Shown here: positions 10,566-22,649 of the stretch, one piece after another
Numbering within the stretch: position 1 is the stretch's first letter
Layout: the number at the start of each line of letters is the position of its first letter
Notes under the pieces: model-generated
Databases searched by the model: none
Told to the model about the DNA's origin: nothing
Seen by the model: only the letters and a program-made list of their open reading frames with translations
Translations under genes and position numbers: made by a program
Assembly: GCF_024679095.1 (NCBI RefSeq)
Contig: NC_066534.1
Location: forward strand, 17,900,163-17,964,162
Length of the DNA stretch: 64,000 nucleotides
From: Eriocheir sinensis
Taxonomy: Eukaryota > Arthropoda > Malacostraca > Decapoda > Varunidae
Direction: 5' to 3'

Positions 10566-11130
10566 GAATCCCTTTCCGGCGGCAGGTTCTCTCAATAGGC
10601 AAGGAAAGGCTAATGATTTAAAGGAAGAATGCGTCGTATATCTACTAATTACTCTTCGTACAGGTCTTCCTTTCATCCTGTGGTATAAGAATGGATGCTT
10701 GGGTTTACTTACGTTTTACGATCGGTGTTACTTTTCACCCGCAATCAATGGACTCAACACTCCCACATGTCTCTGTATACTTCCTTCTCTTTGTCCGTTT
10801 CTGTCCTTCCTTCTATACCTTACCACAAGACAAGTAGGTACCATGGGCCTTTACTAATACACTGAGTGCCACGTGTATCTCTCAGTAACTCAGCAGCTAT
10901 CATAACCAGCACCTCACATCTCTCTCAGTAACTCAGAAGTCAACATTGCAAACAGCTCTCAGTAAATCAGCAGCCAGCCATTACTGCAAGCACGTCACAT
11001 GTCTTAGTATACTCCTATCCTGCACCTTCTCACAAGCATTCCGAACCTCTACTAGCATGTCCAGTGCCGTGTCGAAACCAGTCACCCACCATAACAAAAG
11101 TAGTAATGTATCGGTAATGCCTACATGACC
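10566..11130. other. Mostly unique spacer with three short tandem copies
   Basis: Mixed-composition sequence. Between about 10877 and 11010 the block CTCTCAGTAACTCAG occurs three times (the third as CTCAGTAAATCAG), each followed by CATTACTGCAAGCAC-like text. A 133-codon plus-strand frame begins in the TTTA tract and has no recognisable domain. Confidence 0.5.
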
Positions 11131-11139
11131 TATTGGCCG

Positions 11140-11270
11140 GGGAAAAAAGGAAAAAAAAATAGGTTACTGATGAAAAGAAGAAGGAAGATGAGAGAAGAGG
11201 CATTGAAAAGGAACTGGAGAGAAGGGAAGGAAAAGCGACAAGGAAAATTTAAATGGGTTGAGAGAGCGGC
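11140..11270. repeat. Isolated copy of the R/Y satellite
   Basis: AGGTTACTGATGAAAAGAAG, a GAGAAGAGGCATTGAAAAGG block and TTTAAATGGGTTGAGAGAG match, in order, the units of the purine-strand array at 12.66-13.42 kb. Confidence 0.65.
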
Positions 11271-11334
11271 ACATGAGGAAAGTATATACTGTTATCATGC
11301 ACGGAATCAGGCACTCGTATGTTATAGTGTAGCC

Positions 11335-11338
<4 letters not shown>

Positions 11339-11372
<34 letters not shown>

Positions 11373-11417
11373 CGAGCATATTTTAAGTGGTCAATGCTTG
11401 GGGTAGATATTTATCAC

Positions 11418-11448
<31 letters not shown>
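11339..11448. repeat. Inverted microsatellite pair (TG)15 / (AC)15
   Basis: TG run at 11339-11369 and AC run at 11419-11448, 49 bp apart and reverse complementary. Confidence 0.9.
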
Positions 11449-11451
<3 letters not shown>

Positions 11452-11865
11452 GAGTCATAGATGGCGTGCGTGCGTGGGGGTAATGCACCTAACAAACCAC
11501 TGCGTGTCTTCCCCGATTCTCAACACCTTCTTGGATTTATCGGCGAGAGTTAGACTGAAATATTAAGGCGGTAATGAAGAGTGACTCAGGAGGAGGAGGA
11601 GGAGGAGGAGGAGGAGGAGGGAAGGGAAGGAAGGAGTAACATAGCTGCCTTGTTAAATGTGCGAGGTATCACTTGACGCGGCTCTGTCTGTCTGTTTGGG
11701 GCGATAAACCTCCCCCGCTGACGGTATATGATGGGGCGAGGGAAGGGGGAGGGAGGAAGTGAGGGAAAGGGCGGCTGAATAAGGGGGGTAGGTAGGGGGT
11801 AGGGGTGAGAAACCGTGGGGAGAGAAAAGAAACAAGAAAAAGGGCTGTGAACGGAAGAAAAGGGG
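11449..11865. other. Spacer with (GAG)n and G-rich tract
   Basis: Unique sequence to about 11590, a (GAG)11 tract at 11589-11621, then G-rich purine sequence from 11705. No gene is seen. Confidence 0.45.
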
Positions 11866-12100
11866 GAAAGGTTGCATAAGGTTGGGTCATTGGAAGAAGG
11901 GATTAAGAGAGGGCAGTAAAAGGAAGAAGAGGGAGCAAGAGAAAGAGGTGTAGGAGAAAGGGGAATAGGAGAGGTTGCATAGGGTTAGGTCGTAAGAAGA
12001 AAGGAGCAAGAGAAAGGGCAGTAAAGGGAAGAGGTAAGGCTGCATAAGGTTAGGTCCAAAGTAGAAAGGGAACAAGAGAAAGGGCAGTGAAAGGAAATAT
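11866..12100. repeat. Degenerate tandem repeat, ~65-100 bp unit
   Basis: GCATAAGGTTGGGTCAT, GCATAGGGTTAGGTCGT and GCATAAGGTTAGGTCC occur at about 11873, 11976 and 12041, each followed by AAGAGAAAGGGCAGTAAA-like text. Confidence 0.8.
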
Positions 12101-12575
12101 ATGGAAAGCCTGAAACACACAATATGGTCCATGATTTCAACCTCCCTCCCTCTCTCTCTCACACACAGGTAAATAAAAGACACTAAATACACCTATACGC
12201 AGTTCCTAAGGGCAGGTAAAGAGAAATATAAAGGAAAGCGGAGGAAAGAAAGAGAAGGAACGGCAGGAACACACACTAAAATCCATATGTTGACCCTCCC
12301 TACCTCTCTCTCTCTCTCTCACACACACACAAAGGTAAATAAATGATAGATAAATACACCTATACCCGGTTCCTAAGAGCAGGTAGAGGGAAATAATAAA
12401 GGAAAGAGGAGGAAAGGAAGAGAAGGAAAAGCTAACACATATAAGCTCCATGATTCTAACCTCCCTCCCTCTTTCTCTCTCACACACACAAAGGTAAATA
12501 AATGATAGTAAATACACCTATACCCGGTTCTTAAGGGCAGGTAGAGGGAGACAAAAAAAGAGGGCAGCAACACCT
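12100..12575. repeat. ~165-bp tandem repeat, three copies
   Basis: ACACCTATACCCGGTTCCTA (first copy ACACCTATACGCAGTTCCTA) occurs at about 12189, 12357 and 12517, each preceded by a short CTCTCACACACA run and AGGTAAATAAATGATAG and followed by GGGCAGGTAGAGGGA. The microsatellite-like CT/CA part is inside the repeat unit. Confidence 0.88.
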
Positions 12576-12659
12576 GTACTAGACGAGCTGGACAACCGAG
12601 ACCCGTAAATCCGCTTCCCCGACCTGTTCACAATCGCTGTCTGCCTTTTCACCTTCACT

Positions 12660-13430
12660 TCCTCGCATAACCTTTCCTTTTTACCTTCACCCTCGAGGAA
12701 GAGAGAGGAGAAAAAAAAGTGGGTTATGGAGGAAAAGAAGGAGGAAATGGGGAGAACAGGTAATGGAAAGGAACAGGAGAGAGGGAAAAGGGAGAGAAAT
12801 GGTGAGAAGGAAGTGTGAGGAGAGGGAAAAGGCGAGGAAGAGAGAGGAGAAAAAAGTGGGTTATGGAGGAAAAGAAGGAGGAAATAGAGAGGAGAGAGGG
12901 AATGGAAAGGAGCTGGAGAGAAGGAAAGGGAGAGGAAAGATGAGAAGGAAGTGGAGAAGGAAAAGAAAGAAGCGAAGATGTAAAAAAAAGAAATGAGTTA
13001 TGAAGGAAAAGAAGGAGGAAATGGAGAGAACAGGTGATGGAAAGGAACTGGAGAGAGGGAAAGGGAAGGAATGGGTTGGGAAGAAGAAGGGAATGGGGAG
13101 AAGAGAGACCATGAAGAGGAAATGGAGAGAGGGGAAGGAGAGAAGGGAAGAAGAAAAATTAAATGGGTTATGGAGAAAAAGAAGAAAGAAATGAAAAGAA
13201 GAGAGGCAATGGAAAGAAAGTAGAGAAGAAAAGGAAGAGAGAGAAAAATGGGTTATGAAGGAAAAGAAAGAAATGGAGAAGTAATGGAAAGAAAGTAGAG
13301 AGAGAAAGAAAGGAAGAGAGAGAAAAGAAATGGGTTATGGAGGAAACGAAGAAGGAAATGGGGAGAAGAGAAGCAATGGGAAGGAAATGGAAAGAATGAA
13401 AGGAAATGGAGAGAAGGAATGAAAGGGAAG
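12660..13430. repeat. R/Y satellite array, purine strand on plus
   Basis: GGGTTATGGAGGAAAAGAAG (and GAGTTATGAAGGAAAAGAAG) recurs at about 12721, 12857, 12994, 13166, 13250 and 13332, with ACAGGTAATGGAAAGGAACT and GAGAGAAGGGAAGG blocks between. Its reverse complement closely matches the array at 14.28-14.79 kb, so the two arrays are inverted relative to each other. Confidence 0.85.
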
Positions 13431-13489
13431 GAATGTTGGAGAAAGAAGAATAAAAAAGAATAGAAGAGAAGAGAAGAAAGGATTGATGT

Positions 13490-13630
13490 TGGAGAAGGAA
13501 GGAGGAGGAAGAGGAGGAGGAGGAAGAAGAAAGATGGTGGGCAAGAGGAAAATAAGAGACAGGAGGAGGAGGAGGAGGAGGAGGAGGAGGAGGAGGAGGA
13601 GGAGGAGGAGGAAAGGAGGAGGAAAAGGTT
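13490..13630. repeat. (GAG)n tract with long pure run
   Basis: An irregular GGAGGAAGA section followed by a pure (GAG) run at about 13562-13612. Confidence 0.93.
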
Positions 13631-13679
13631 GAGAAATATAGAAAGTTTGTTTTTTTTTTTTTTTTGTTCCTTCGCTACG

Positions 13680-13955
13680 GTTCTTGCTGTTGCTGAGGGA
13701 ATGCGTTGTTGCTGTTGTTGTTGTTATTGTTGCTGATAATGATGATGATGATGATGATGATGGTCTTTTAAGTATCATTGGTTTAGGTTTTATTTGTTAG
13801 TTATTTGTCTATGTATTTTTTTATGCTATTACTGTTATCATTATCTTCATCATTACTATCATCATCATTATCCATATCATCATCATCATTCTTATTGTGA
13901 CTGTAGCTATTGATAAAAAATGATGCTAATGCTTTTGTTGTTGTTAGTGGTGGTG

Positions 13956-13987
<32 letters not shown>

Positions 13988-14010
13988 GGTTGTGTTGTTG
14001 CTAGGGAAGG
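13680..14010. repeat. Mixed trinucleotide repeats (GTT, GAT, ATC, GGT)
   Basis: A sequence of short GTT (13700), GAT (13741), ATC (13858), GTT (13962) and GGT (13975) tracts. Confidence 0.85.
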
Positions 14011-14279
14011 GAAACCAAACCCATATCGTGCCTGTTCTTAACTCGTGAATGTATAAAAAAAAAAGTGTAATTTGGATCTACGTTGCCAAGGACCCTCGCC
14101 CGCCACATGCACGCTTGCCTTTGTATACTCGTAGTTCAATGTTTCTTTCACTCTTCAAACTCGTGTACCTGTCACTCTAATCACTCTTATCACTCTTATC
14201 CTCCTGCACACTATCTTTCTCCCCTCCATCCTTCCTTCTCCTCCTCCTCCTAGTCCTTCCCCAACTTCTCCAAATCTCT

Positions 14280-14795
14280 CTTCTTTTATTCTATTATTTT
14301 TTTGTTTTACTCTTCTCCTCCAACATTCCTTCTCATTCCTTCTCTCCAGTTCCTTTTCAGTGCCTCTCTTTTCACCATTTCCTTCTTTTCCTCCTCAACC
14401 CATTTATTATTTTTTTTCGCTTCTATTTCCTTCCGTTCTTCAGTTCCTTTCCATTATCTCTCTTCTTTCTCCATTTCCTATTTCTTTTCCTCCACAACCC
14501 ATTTAATTTTTTCTTCTTCCCTTCTCTCCTTTCCCTCTCTCTCCCCATTTCCTTTCCATTACCTCTTTTCTTTTCCCATTTCTTATTTCTTTTCCTCCAC
14601 AACCCATTTCATTTTTTCTTCTTCCCTTCTCTCCTTTCCCTCTCTCTCCCCATTTCCTTTCCATTACCTCTCTTCTTTCTCCATTTCCTATTTCTTTTCA
14701 TCCCCAACCCATTTCATTTTTTCTTCTTCCCTTCTCTCCTTTTCGTCTCCCAATTTCCTTTCCATTGCCTCTTTTCTAGGCATTTCTATTTCTTT
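14280..14795. repeat. R/Y satellite array, pyrimidine strand on plus, ~105-bp unit
   Basis: CAACCCATTT occurs at about 14495, 14600 and 14705 (period 105), flanked by CTATTTCTTTTCCTCCA on one side and CTTCTTCCCTTCTCTCCTTT on the other. The text is the reverse complement of the units at 12.66-13.43 kb. A 323-codon plus-strand frame extending to 15273 is serine-, phenylalanine- and leucine-rich and follows the repeat, so I do not call a gene. Confidence 0.85.
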
Positions 14796-14879
14796 TCATC
14801 TCCAAGTATATGCTTCTGTGTATCTGGCTGTTAGTTTCTTTCACTCTTATTTCTCACTCTTCTTAATCGCCGTCCTTAA

Positions 14880-15960
14880 ATCTCAGGTGACGGACGTGTT
14901 GTATCTCTTTTTTTTTCATATGTTCCTTCATCCGTCTGTCCCTCCTTCACTGTTTTTTTTTTATATTTTTTTATCCAATGCTGGTGTTTATGTTGCCACG
15001 AGCCTCTCACCCCCCATGTTTTTGTTTTTCCTCTCTCTAACAAGCGCTGCATCTCCCTCCGCTTCCCTTCCGTTCCTCCGTCTGTCCCTCCTTCAGTGTC
15101 TTTTTTTAATTTTTTTATCCCATGTTGGTATTAATGTCACCACGAGCCACCCCATACGTTTTTTTTTTTCCCTCCCACCAGCACGTGTTTTCCTCCTTCT
15201 CCTCTCTCCCTCCTCCCTTCCCCTCTGCTCCTCCTCCTCTTCTTCTTTTCTTCATCCTAACCTCAGAATGTAGAAAAAAATATATAAGAAAAAATGCAAT
15301 TAATATATACGTTGCCATGAGCTTCTTCCTCCACTAATTGTTGTTGTTTTTCTTTCTCTCCCTCTAGCACGTGTTTCCCTCTCCTTCCCTCCCTTCCTCC
15401 CTTGACCCTGTGCTGAGAATGTAAAAAGAGGAAAAAGAAACATGCACTTAGGATTTATTTTCCCTCTTTTTCTTTCTTCTCCCTCTCGCACGTGTTGCAT
15501 CTTCTTTTTTTTTTTACATTCCTCCCTCTGTCCCCCTCCGTCAATCCTTTCCTTCTTTCCTTGATCCTATCCTGAAAATGTAAAAGAAATTCCCCTTTGA
15601 CTAACAGTAAGGTTATTCCGAGCCTATGCATCCGTTTTCTCCCCAGGCAAGTGTTCCCTTCTGTTTCTCCCTCTCTCCCTCCGTCACTTCTCCCCTTGAT
15701 CTTGTACTCAGAATGTAAGATAAATCCCTTTCAGCCAATACTAACGTTGTGCTGTACCTTTACATCTATATATTATCTCTCCATCTGGCAAGTGTACGCA
15801 TCTCCCTTCCTCCCTCACTCCCTTCCTTTATCCCAACTTCATTGCTTTTCTTGTTCCTAATCCGAAGAGTTAAAAAAATATATAGTAACCTAATAATAAC
15901 GTTGTCGTGAGCTTCTACATCGGTTTCCCTCCCTCTAGAAAGGCAAAGTGCTCGCCTCTC
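14880..15960. repeat. Degenerate satellite, ~110-190 bp unit
   Basis: Recurring blocks are GTTGCCACGAGCCTC (about 14992), GTCACCACGAGCCAC (15136), GTTGCCATGAGCTTC (15310) and GTTGTCGTGAGCTTC (15901), and a CTCAGAATGTARAARAAA block at about 15262, 15411, 15570 and 15709. CT-rich sequence and a TAGCACGTGTT or GGCAAGTGTT block lie between. Copies are much diverged. Confidence 0.7.
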
Positions 15961-16168
15961 CCTCCCGTCGAGCCCTTGGTGACAGGCGGGGATGCAGCGA
16001 GTGGCAGGAGGGGGAGGGAAGGGGGGCAGGACGTAGGAGGGTGGAGGTAAGGCAGGCAAGGGGGCGGGCGGGCGACAACCTCTGCTCTGCCGCCCCATAA
16101 CACACGTAGAGATATTGCTCATCTTATCAACTCTCTGTTTGTTGACGTGCTTATAGACTGGGTCACGT

Positions 16169-16170
<2 letters not shown>
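15961..16170. other. G-rich unique spacer
   Basis: Contains GGGGGAGGGAAGGGGGGCAGG and other G-runs able in principle to form quadruplexes. No gene is seen. Confidence 0.4.

Positions 16171-16252
<82 letters not shown>
16171..16252. repeat. (CT)n microsatellite
   Basis: Uninterrupted CT run of about 82 bp. Confidence 0.98.
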
Positions 16253-16253
<1 letters not shown>

Positions 16254-16309
16254 TGTTAAGGTAAGGGATTATAATGCATTGGGTGGCTGCTTCTCCCTAT
16301 TACGAAACC

Positions 16310-16388
16310 CACTTCAAAATACAGTAAAGGAAGCAGCTCAAGGGTAAAAATAAATAAATAAATAATACATAAATAAAAAGCCCGTTAA
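16310..16388 (-). mobile_element. SINE-like / LINE-tail retroposon fragment
   Basis: On the minus strand it reads an ACGGGCTTTTTATTTATG block, then ACCCTTGAGCTGCTTCCTTT and ACTGTA. This is the shared 3' block of eight copies in the window. This copy has a TTTA-rich middle in place of poly(T). Confidence 0.65.
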
Positions 16389-16449
16389 TGAACGCATATA
16401 CACCATTCATATACATTCCCTAGTCATACCATTGCCTTCTGACTATCTA

Positions 16450-16860
16450 CTATCACCACCACCACCACTACTACCACTAACACCGCTAATGTTGTCACTA
16501 CCACTACCACCACTATAACCACCGCTACCACCACTTAGCGCTATCAATAAGAGCCGCAGTACTTTGGCTGTCGATCGTGCAGCAGGAGGAGGAGGAGGAG
16601 GAGGAGGAGGAGGACGAGAGGGAGGAGGAATATGATCACGAACACGAAGGCGAGGACGCGGAAGATGAAGACGAAGACGATGAAGGAGATGCAGACGAGG
16701 AGGAGGAGGAGGAGGAGGAGGAAGAGGAGGAGGAGGGAAGTATCAAGAGGAAAATGCTGATGATGATGCTGATGAGGAGGAGGAGGAGGACGGGAGATAG
16801 TAGGAAGTAGAAAGAGGAGGAGGAGGAGCAGAAGGAGAAGGAGGAGGAGGTAGGGAGAGG
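16450..16860. repeat. (CCA)n then (GAG)n trinucleotide region
   Basis: CCACCACCACTACTACCACT repeats at 16455-16535. From 16581 come GAG, GACGAAGAC and GATGATG tracts, which translate to acidic runs on plus and leucine/serine runs on minus. Composition explains the open frames of up to 217 codons. Confidence 0.88.
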
Positions 16861-17204
16861 AGGAGTGCGGCCGCTGCTGGCACCTCGCGACGCTTGGGTA
16901 CATAAGGTACGGCCTGGGAACGGCAGGAAGGGAAGGGAAGGGAGGGGGAGAGACCGAAGGAGAGAGGGAGGGAGACCTGCACGTTACAACCACCAAGTAA
17001 ATTTCAGTGGACACGGCGACGGCGCAAAGTACTTCAAGACCGGCGAGGCGGCATCCTGACCCCGCGGGACCCCAGACGAGCGCCCGCCAGCCTTGAAAGT
17101 GCTTGGAATGCCTCTCTAATCTTAACTTTGGGGCTTTATCTCGAGGGTCCGAGGAAGGGAGTGCGCGCAGGTGGTCGGTGTTCGGTTGGCTATGCATGTG
17201 TGGA
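16861..17204. other. GC-rich unique segment
   Basis: Locally high GC with many CpG (GCGGCCGCTGC, CGGCGACGGCGC, CCCCGCGGGACC). No long open frame or known family is visible. It may be a CpG island-like or exon-bearing segment, but nothing shows that directly. Confidence 0.4.
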
Positions 17205-17600
17205 TGAGTGAGGGTGGTGGGAGGTCTGGGATGGGATGTAAAACGGGGATATATTAGAGAGTGGGTGATAGGAAAGAGGTTATTTGGGTATGACAGGCGA
17301 AGAGGTGAGGATACAGAAAGGTGTGAACGGGGATATATGAGAGAGGTGCATGGGGTGATAGGGAAGAGGTTGTTTGGGTATGACAGATGAAGATGTGAAG
17401 ATACAGAAAGGTGTGAATTGGGATATATAAGAGAGGGGTGAATTGGGTGATAGGAAAGAGGTTGTTTGGGTATGACAGGCGAAGAGGTGAGGATACAGAA
17501 AGGGTGTGAATTGGGATATATAAGAGAGGGGTGCCGTGGGGGGATAGGAAAGAGGGTGAGTATTTGGATATGACAGAAGAAGGGGATGAATTATGTGTTA
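17205..17600. repeat. ~88-bp tandem repeat, four copies
   Basis: A GGGATATATNAGAGAG block recurs at about 17245, 17330, 17420 and 17513, with GATAGGAAAGAGGTTGTTTG, GGTATGACAGGCGAAGAGGT and GGATACAGAAAGGTGTGAA between copies. Confidence 0.92.
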
Positions 17601-18040
17601 TGATGTTAGAAAAGGTTTGAGAATTGAATCATAGGCCTAGTATTCTTACCATTATAGTGGTTTAACGTGAAGGTCCCAGGTTGTATATCTAGAAATGAAG
17701 GAAAAAGGACGGCAGATGAAGGCGGCGAGGTGTGTATGAGTGAATTCGAATAACATAAGTAAAGAAGGATTGAGTTTTCGAATATTGCAGACCCAAGATA
17801 TAGCATTAGAACATTTATCCCGAGGTTTCCACAACTACTAGCCAAATACAGTAATTACCACAACATATCCGAAAACACACAAAAAATACACGAGCTAAAA
17901 ATATCAGCAGAAACCCAAAAGAGATCACAAACTTTACTTACAACCCACTCAGAAACACTCACAAACAAACAAACAAACAATAGTCTACCATGCACGAATT
18001 ATGTAAAAAAAAGAAAAGAAAAGAAGAAGAGGAGAATAAA
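17601..18040. other. Unique AT-rich spacer
   Basis: No repeat unit is apparent except a short (AAAC)n at 17965-17980. No gene is seen. Confidence 0.45.
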
Positions 18041-18109
18041 AATCACAAACACCTGAGGAGTGAGTAAGAGAAGCATAAACAAACACCACCAGAATAGTAA
18101 CAAACAGAC

Positions 18110-18695
18110 GCTGAAGGAGGGAGGAGGAGGAGGAGGAGGAGGAGGGATAGGTGACGGAAGGCGGAGGGAAGGGGGAGGGAGGATAGGTGACAGAGGGTGA
18201 AGGGGGAGAGAGGAGGGTGAGGGATGGGTGGGAAGGAGAGCATACGTATTTGGATGGGTACAGGGAGGATAGGTGAGAGGCTGGAGGGTGAGGAAGGATA
18301 GGTGGGATGGTTCAGGGTTAGGGAGGACAGGAGGGAAGGGAGGAGAAAAAATGGGAAGGGTGGGAAGGAGGGCATATGTGGATGGGTGCAGGATAAGGGA
18401 GGACAGGTGACAGAGGCTGGGGAGTGAGGAAGGATGGGTGGGAAGGCTCAGGGTAAGGGAGGACAGGTGGGATGGTTCAGGGTAAGGGAGGACAGGTGGG
18501 ATGGTTCAGGGTAAGGGAGGAAAGGTGACAGGTTGGAGGGTGAGGAAGGATAGGTGGGATGGTTCAGAGTAAGGGAGGAACAGTGACAGAGGCTGGAGGG
18601 CGAGGAAGGACAGGTGGGAACGTTCAGGGTAAGGAAGGACAGGAGGGAAGGTTCAGGGCAAGGCAAGGAGAAAAAAGGAGAGGAGTGGCAAGGCA
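18110..18695. repeat. G-rich minisatellite with 29-bp units
   Basis: Starts with a short (GAG)n. Units of TGGTTCAGGGTAAGGGAGGA plus CAGGTGGGA (29 bp) are clearest at 18444-18530. Surrounding units vary in length (GGCTGGAGGGTGAGGAAGGA type). Confidence 0.85.
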
Positions 18696-19029
18696 AGGCA
18701 GCGCGGGGAACAATGTGAGACTCGGCACTAAAACTCTCACAAAGAAAAGATAAGAGCACCGGAGGAGATAAACAAGGACCAAAACATATAACCTCCCAAA
18801 GAAAGACAGAGAAAAAGAAGAACCCTGTCATGGCATTAATAATAAAAGGCAGAAGGTACAAGATAACAAAGCGGTAAGGGTCTTGGCATTGCTACGAGAG
18901 CCTCAGCCACCACCACCACCAGCTGTTTGCACTGAGGGAAGGAATATGCAGATGGAATTCGACCCCAGAGAGAAAGAGGTGACCAGGATGAGAGGAATGT
19001 AGAACTATGACTCGGTGTTAGGAACGATT
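18696..19029. other. Unique spacer
   Basis: Contains a short CCACCACCACCACC run at 18908-18921. No recognisable gene or repeat family. Confidence 0.4.
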
Positions 19030-19690
19030 GCGTCACCTGAGATTTAAGAACGGTGAGTAAGAAGTGTAAGAAAGAGCGAAAGAAACGTAGAGCTGGACAG
19101 AAACAACGCTGGGAGATATGAGTGACGTGTCCCCGAGTAACAAAAGTGAAAAAGATAAAAATAAATATACAGAAGCGGCGCTGGGAGGTACAAATGACGG
19201 GTACAGAAGTAAGAAGAGTGAAAGAAACTGATAACTAACTAAACAGAAGGATACTGAGAGATGTAAGCGACGAGTAGGCCTACACGAGTAAGACGAGTGA
19301 AACAAACGTAAAACTGTAAAAAAAATACACTGGGAATTACGAGTGACGAGTATACGAGTAAAAAGATTAAGAAACATACCAGAAGTACACGAAGGCAACG
19401 TTAGGAGAGCTATGAGTCAGGTGAGCCCTGAGTGACGGGCACCAAGGTAACAAGAATGAAACAAACGTAGAAGTGTACAGTGTGGTGTTGAGAATGATTG
19501 CGTCAGCTGAGATATCATGAGTAGCCAGGACACGAGTAACTTAGTAAAGGAAATGATGAAACGTACGATAGTGACTGTTGAGGTAATGAGTTCACGATTA
19601 ACAAGAGTGAAAGAAACGTTGAAATATCCGGTTACGGTGTCGGGAAGGATGGCGTCAGCTGAGTTGTTATGAGTTACGAGTCGCCGGGCA
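19030..19690. repeat. Degenerate tandem repeat, ~70-80 bp unit
   Basis: The block AGTGAAAGAAACGTA recurs with changes at about 19071, 19145, 19217, 19294, 19365, 19454 and 19606, linked by GGGAGATATGAGTGACG and ACACGAGTAACAAG blocks. Confidence 0.82.
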
Positions 19691-20880
<1,190 letters not shown>

Positions 20881-21473
20881 GGAGAGACAGAGAGAGAGAG
20901 AAGGAAGGGCGATGAGGGGTCGAGGACGGAGTTACCAAGCGAGGGAGTTAAGGTGACTCGTTAAAGGTGAAGTGCGTGGGAATCACCGAACACGCCTTGA
21001 TCTTTACTATTTATTTTATGTCTGTAGTATTCCATGTGACGTTGTTGGTCCTGTGTTGCCTCCTCTCACCCATACAGTACACAGACGCCTCAACAACAGG
21101 TCAGGCAAGGAAGAGAAAGCAAGGCAAAGAGTATTTCTAGATCGATGTTCCTGACAATGGCTGAGAGTGGCTGCTGATGGTGTCCGACGAGGTTCTCTTT
21201 TCCGCCGAGCTTCATAATTTTCCTTTCAATTATTTACGACGTCAGTGTTGGTCTGAATATTTCATCGGTACAAGTTATAATCTGAGCAGGACGATTTGTT
21301 TCCACCACAATAAACTTTTGCATTGTATGAAGAAAGGCGGTAACATTTTTGGCGTACATGCGTCAAATACATATTAAACAGCACCTAAAAGCAAAAATAT
21401 ATTCGCGATATCACGCAAACACTGTCACATTATATAATCTTTGACAGGAGTCTCTCTAAATATACTCCAGAGG
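20881..21473. other. Unique spacer
   Basis: Mixed composition with a GAGA-type start. Short open frames have no recognisable domain. Confidence 0.4.
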
Positions 21474-21566
21474 TAAAGTTGGGGGCATACGTTAAACATG
21501 TAATAGCTGCGCATGGCCTCGGTGCTCATATCCGTCTCACTGAACCTTGAACCTACAGCGGGGAAG
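21474..21566 (+). repeat. Conserved dispersed element, copy 1
   Basis: Shares TAAAGTTGGGGGCATACGTT, CTGCGCATGGCCTCGGTGCT, and CCGTCTCACTG followed by CCTTGA with the segment at 27243-27330 in the same order. The conserved part is unusually GC-balanced for a local repeat and is not tandem. Confidence 0.7.
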
Positions 21567-21951
21567 AAAAAAACAAGCAACATTACCCGGGGACAAAGGG
21601 ACAGTGTGACATCCGGGTTAACACAAACTCATGCATGGTTTGATATGTGGAGAAATACTAATTACTTCAACTAACACATAAAAGGAAATGATGTATAAAT
21701 ATAAATAGATAATAAGATTGTGGTGTATGAGAAACAAGTCCAGCGGTTGATGACAGCAGTTTTGACATTAGAATCACGCCTAATCTTAACGTTTCAAGGC
21801 AGTGCGTCAGAAGAATGAATTGGTCGGTTCTGTTAGGAGTTTCCCCCTCCAGAGTCAAGGCCTGACTGGAGTTGTTTGCAATTATGAAGCAGCTCAGGCA
21901 GGCATGGCAGAGAATATCCAGTTCAGGAGTGTTTGGGTTTGTGTAGGGGGG

Positions 21952-21953
<2 letters not shown>
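21567..21953. other. Unique spacer
   Basis: No gene or repeat family recognised. Confidence 0.4.

Positions 21954-22021
<68 letters not shown>
21954..22021. repeat. (GT)n microsatellite
   Basis: Uninterrupted GT run of about 68 bp. Confidence 0.98.
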
Positions 22022-22022
<1 letters not shown>

Positions 22023-22059
22023 CTTAAAAAAGCTATACTAAAGGCAACTGTCAGCGTGA

Positions 22060-22350
22060 TTCATTCCATCCTTGTCAAAAAAAAGAACAACATACATCTT
22101 GCTTGAGGGAACAACACGATTCCTTTCTTGTACAAAAAAATAAAAAAAATAAAAAAAAATAAGTGCGAAAGAAATAATGAATAAGGTGCAAAAAAAAAAA
22201 GAACAAACGTAAATATATATACAAAATTCATGTAAAAAAATAAATTCCTATGTAAAAATGATAAAAATGTAAGCCCTCAGCAAAATCATAAAACTAACCA
22301 AACATAAAAATGAAATAGTTGCACGTGACACATACAAAATATTCCCGGTG
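22060..22350. other. A-rich spacer
   Basis: Multiple A-runs (AAAAAAAATAAG and others) and AT-rich sequence. Two TTGTNNAAAAAAA segments at about 22073 and 22128 may be a degenerate duplication. Confidence 0.45.
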
Positions 22351-22640
22351 ACTCCTTCCACGTGTTAGCAAATCCCTCGAAAAAGCCGTGAGCAAGGTGC
22401 GGCGGCGAGGCGTGTCCCCCAAGGCGGCGCGGGGTGTTAGCGCGAGCCTGGCGGAACGCTCGCCTCAGATTCTTAGGCGATCCGCAAAGGCCGGGACGCG
22501 TGGCTCGTTTTCACTTTATGGCAGCTCGTGGGCGAGAGTCGGGGCATAAAACGAAGACATGAATAGAACCAACAACTACAGAGAGCCAAGTATTATTAGT
22601 CACAGCGTTTTTTCGGCACGTGCAAGACCCATAGCAACGG
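22351..22640. other. GC-rich unique segment
   Basis: CpG-rich (GGCGGCGAGGCGTGTC, GGCGGCGCGGGGTG). No gene is seen. Confidence 0.4.
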
Positions 22641-22649
22641 CGTAGGCTT

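Noticed and set aside
22060..22350. Possible retroposon poly(A) remains
   Set aside because: Several A-runs but no conserved 3' block and no target duplication visible.
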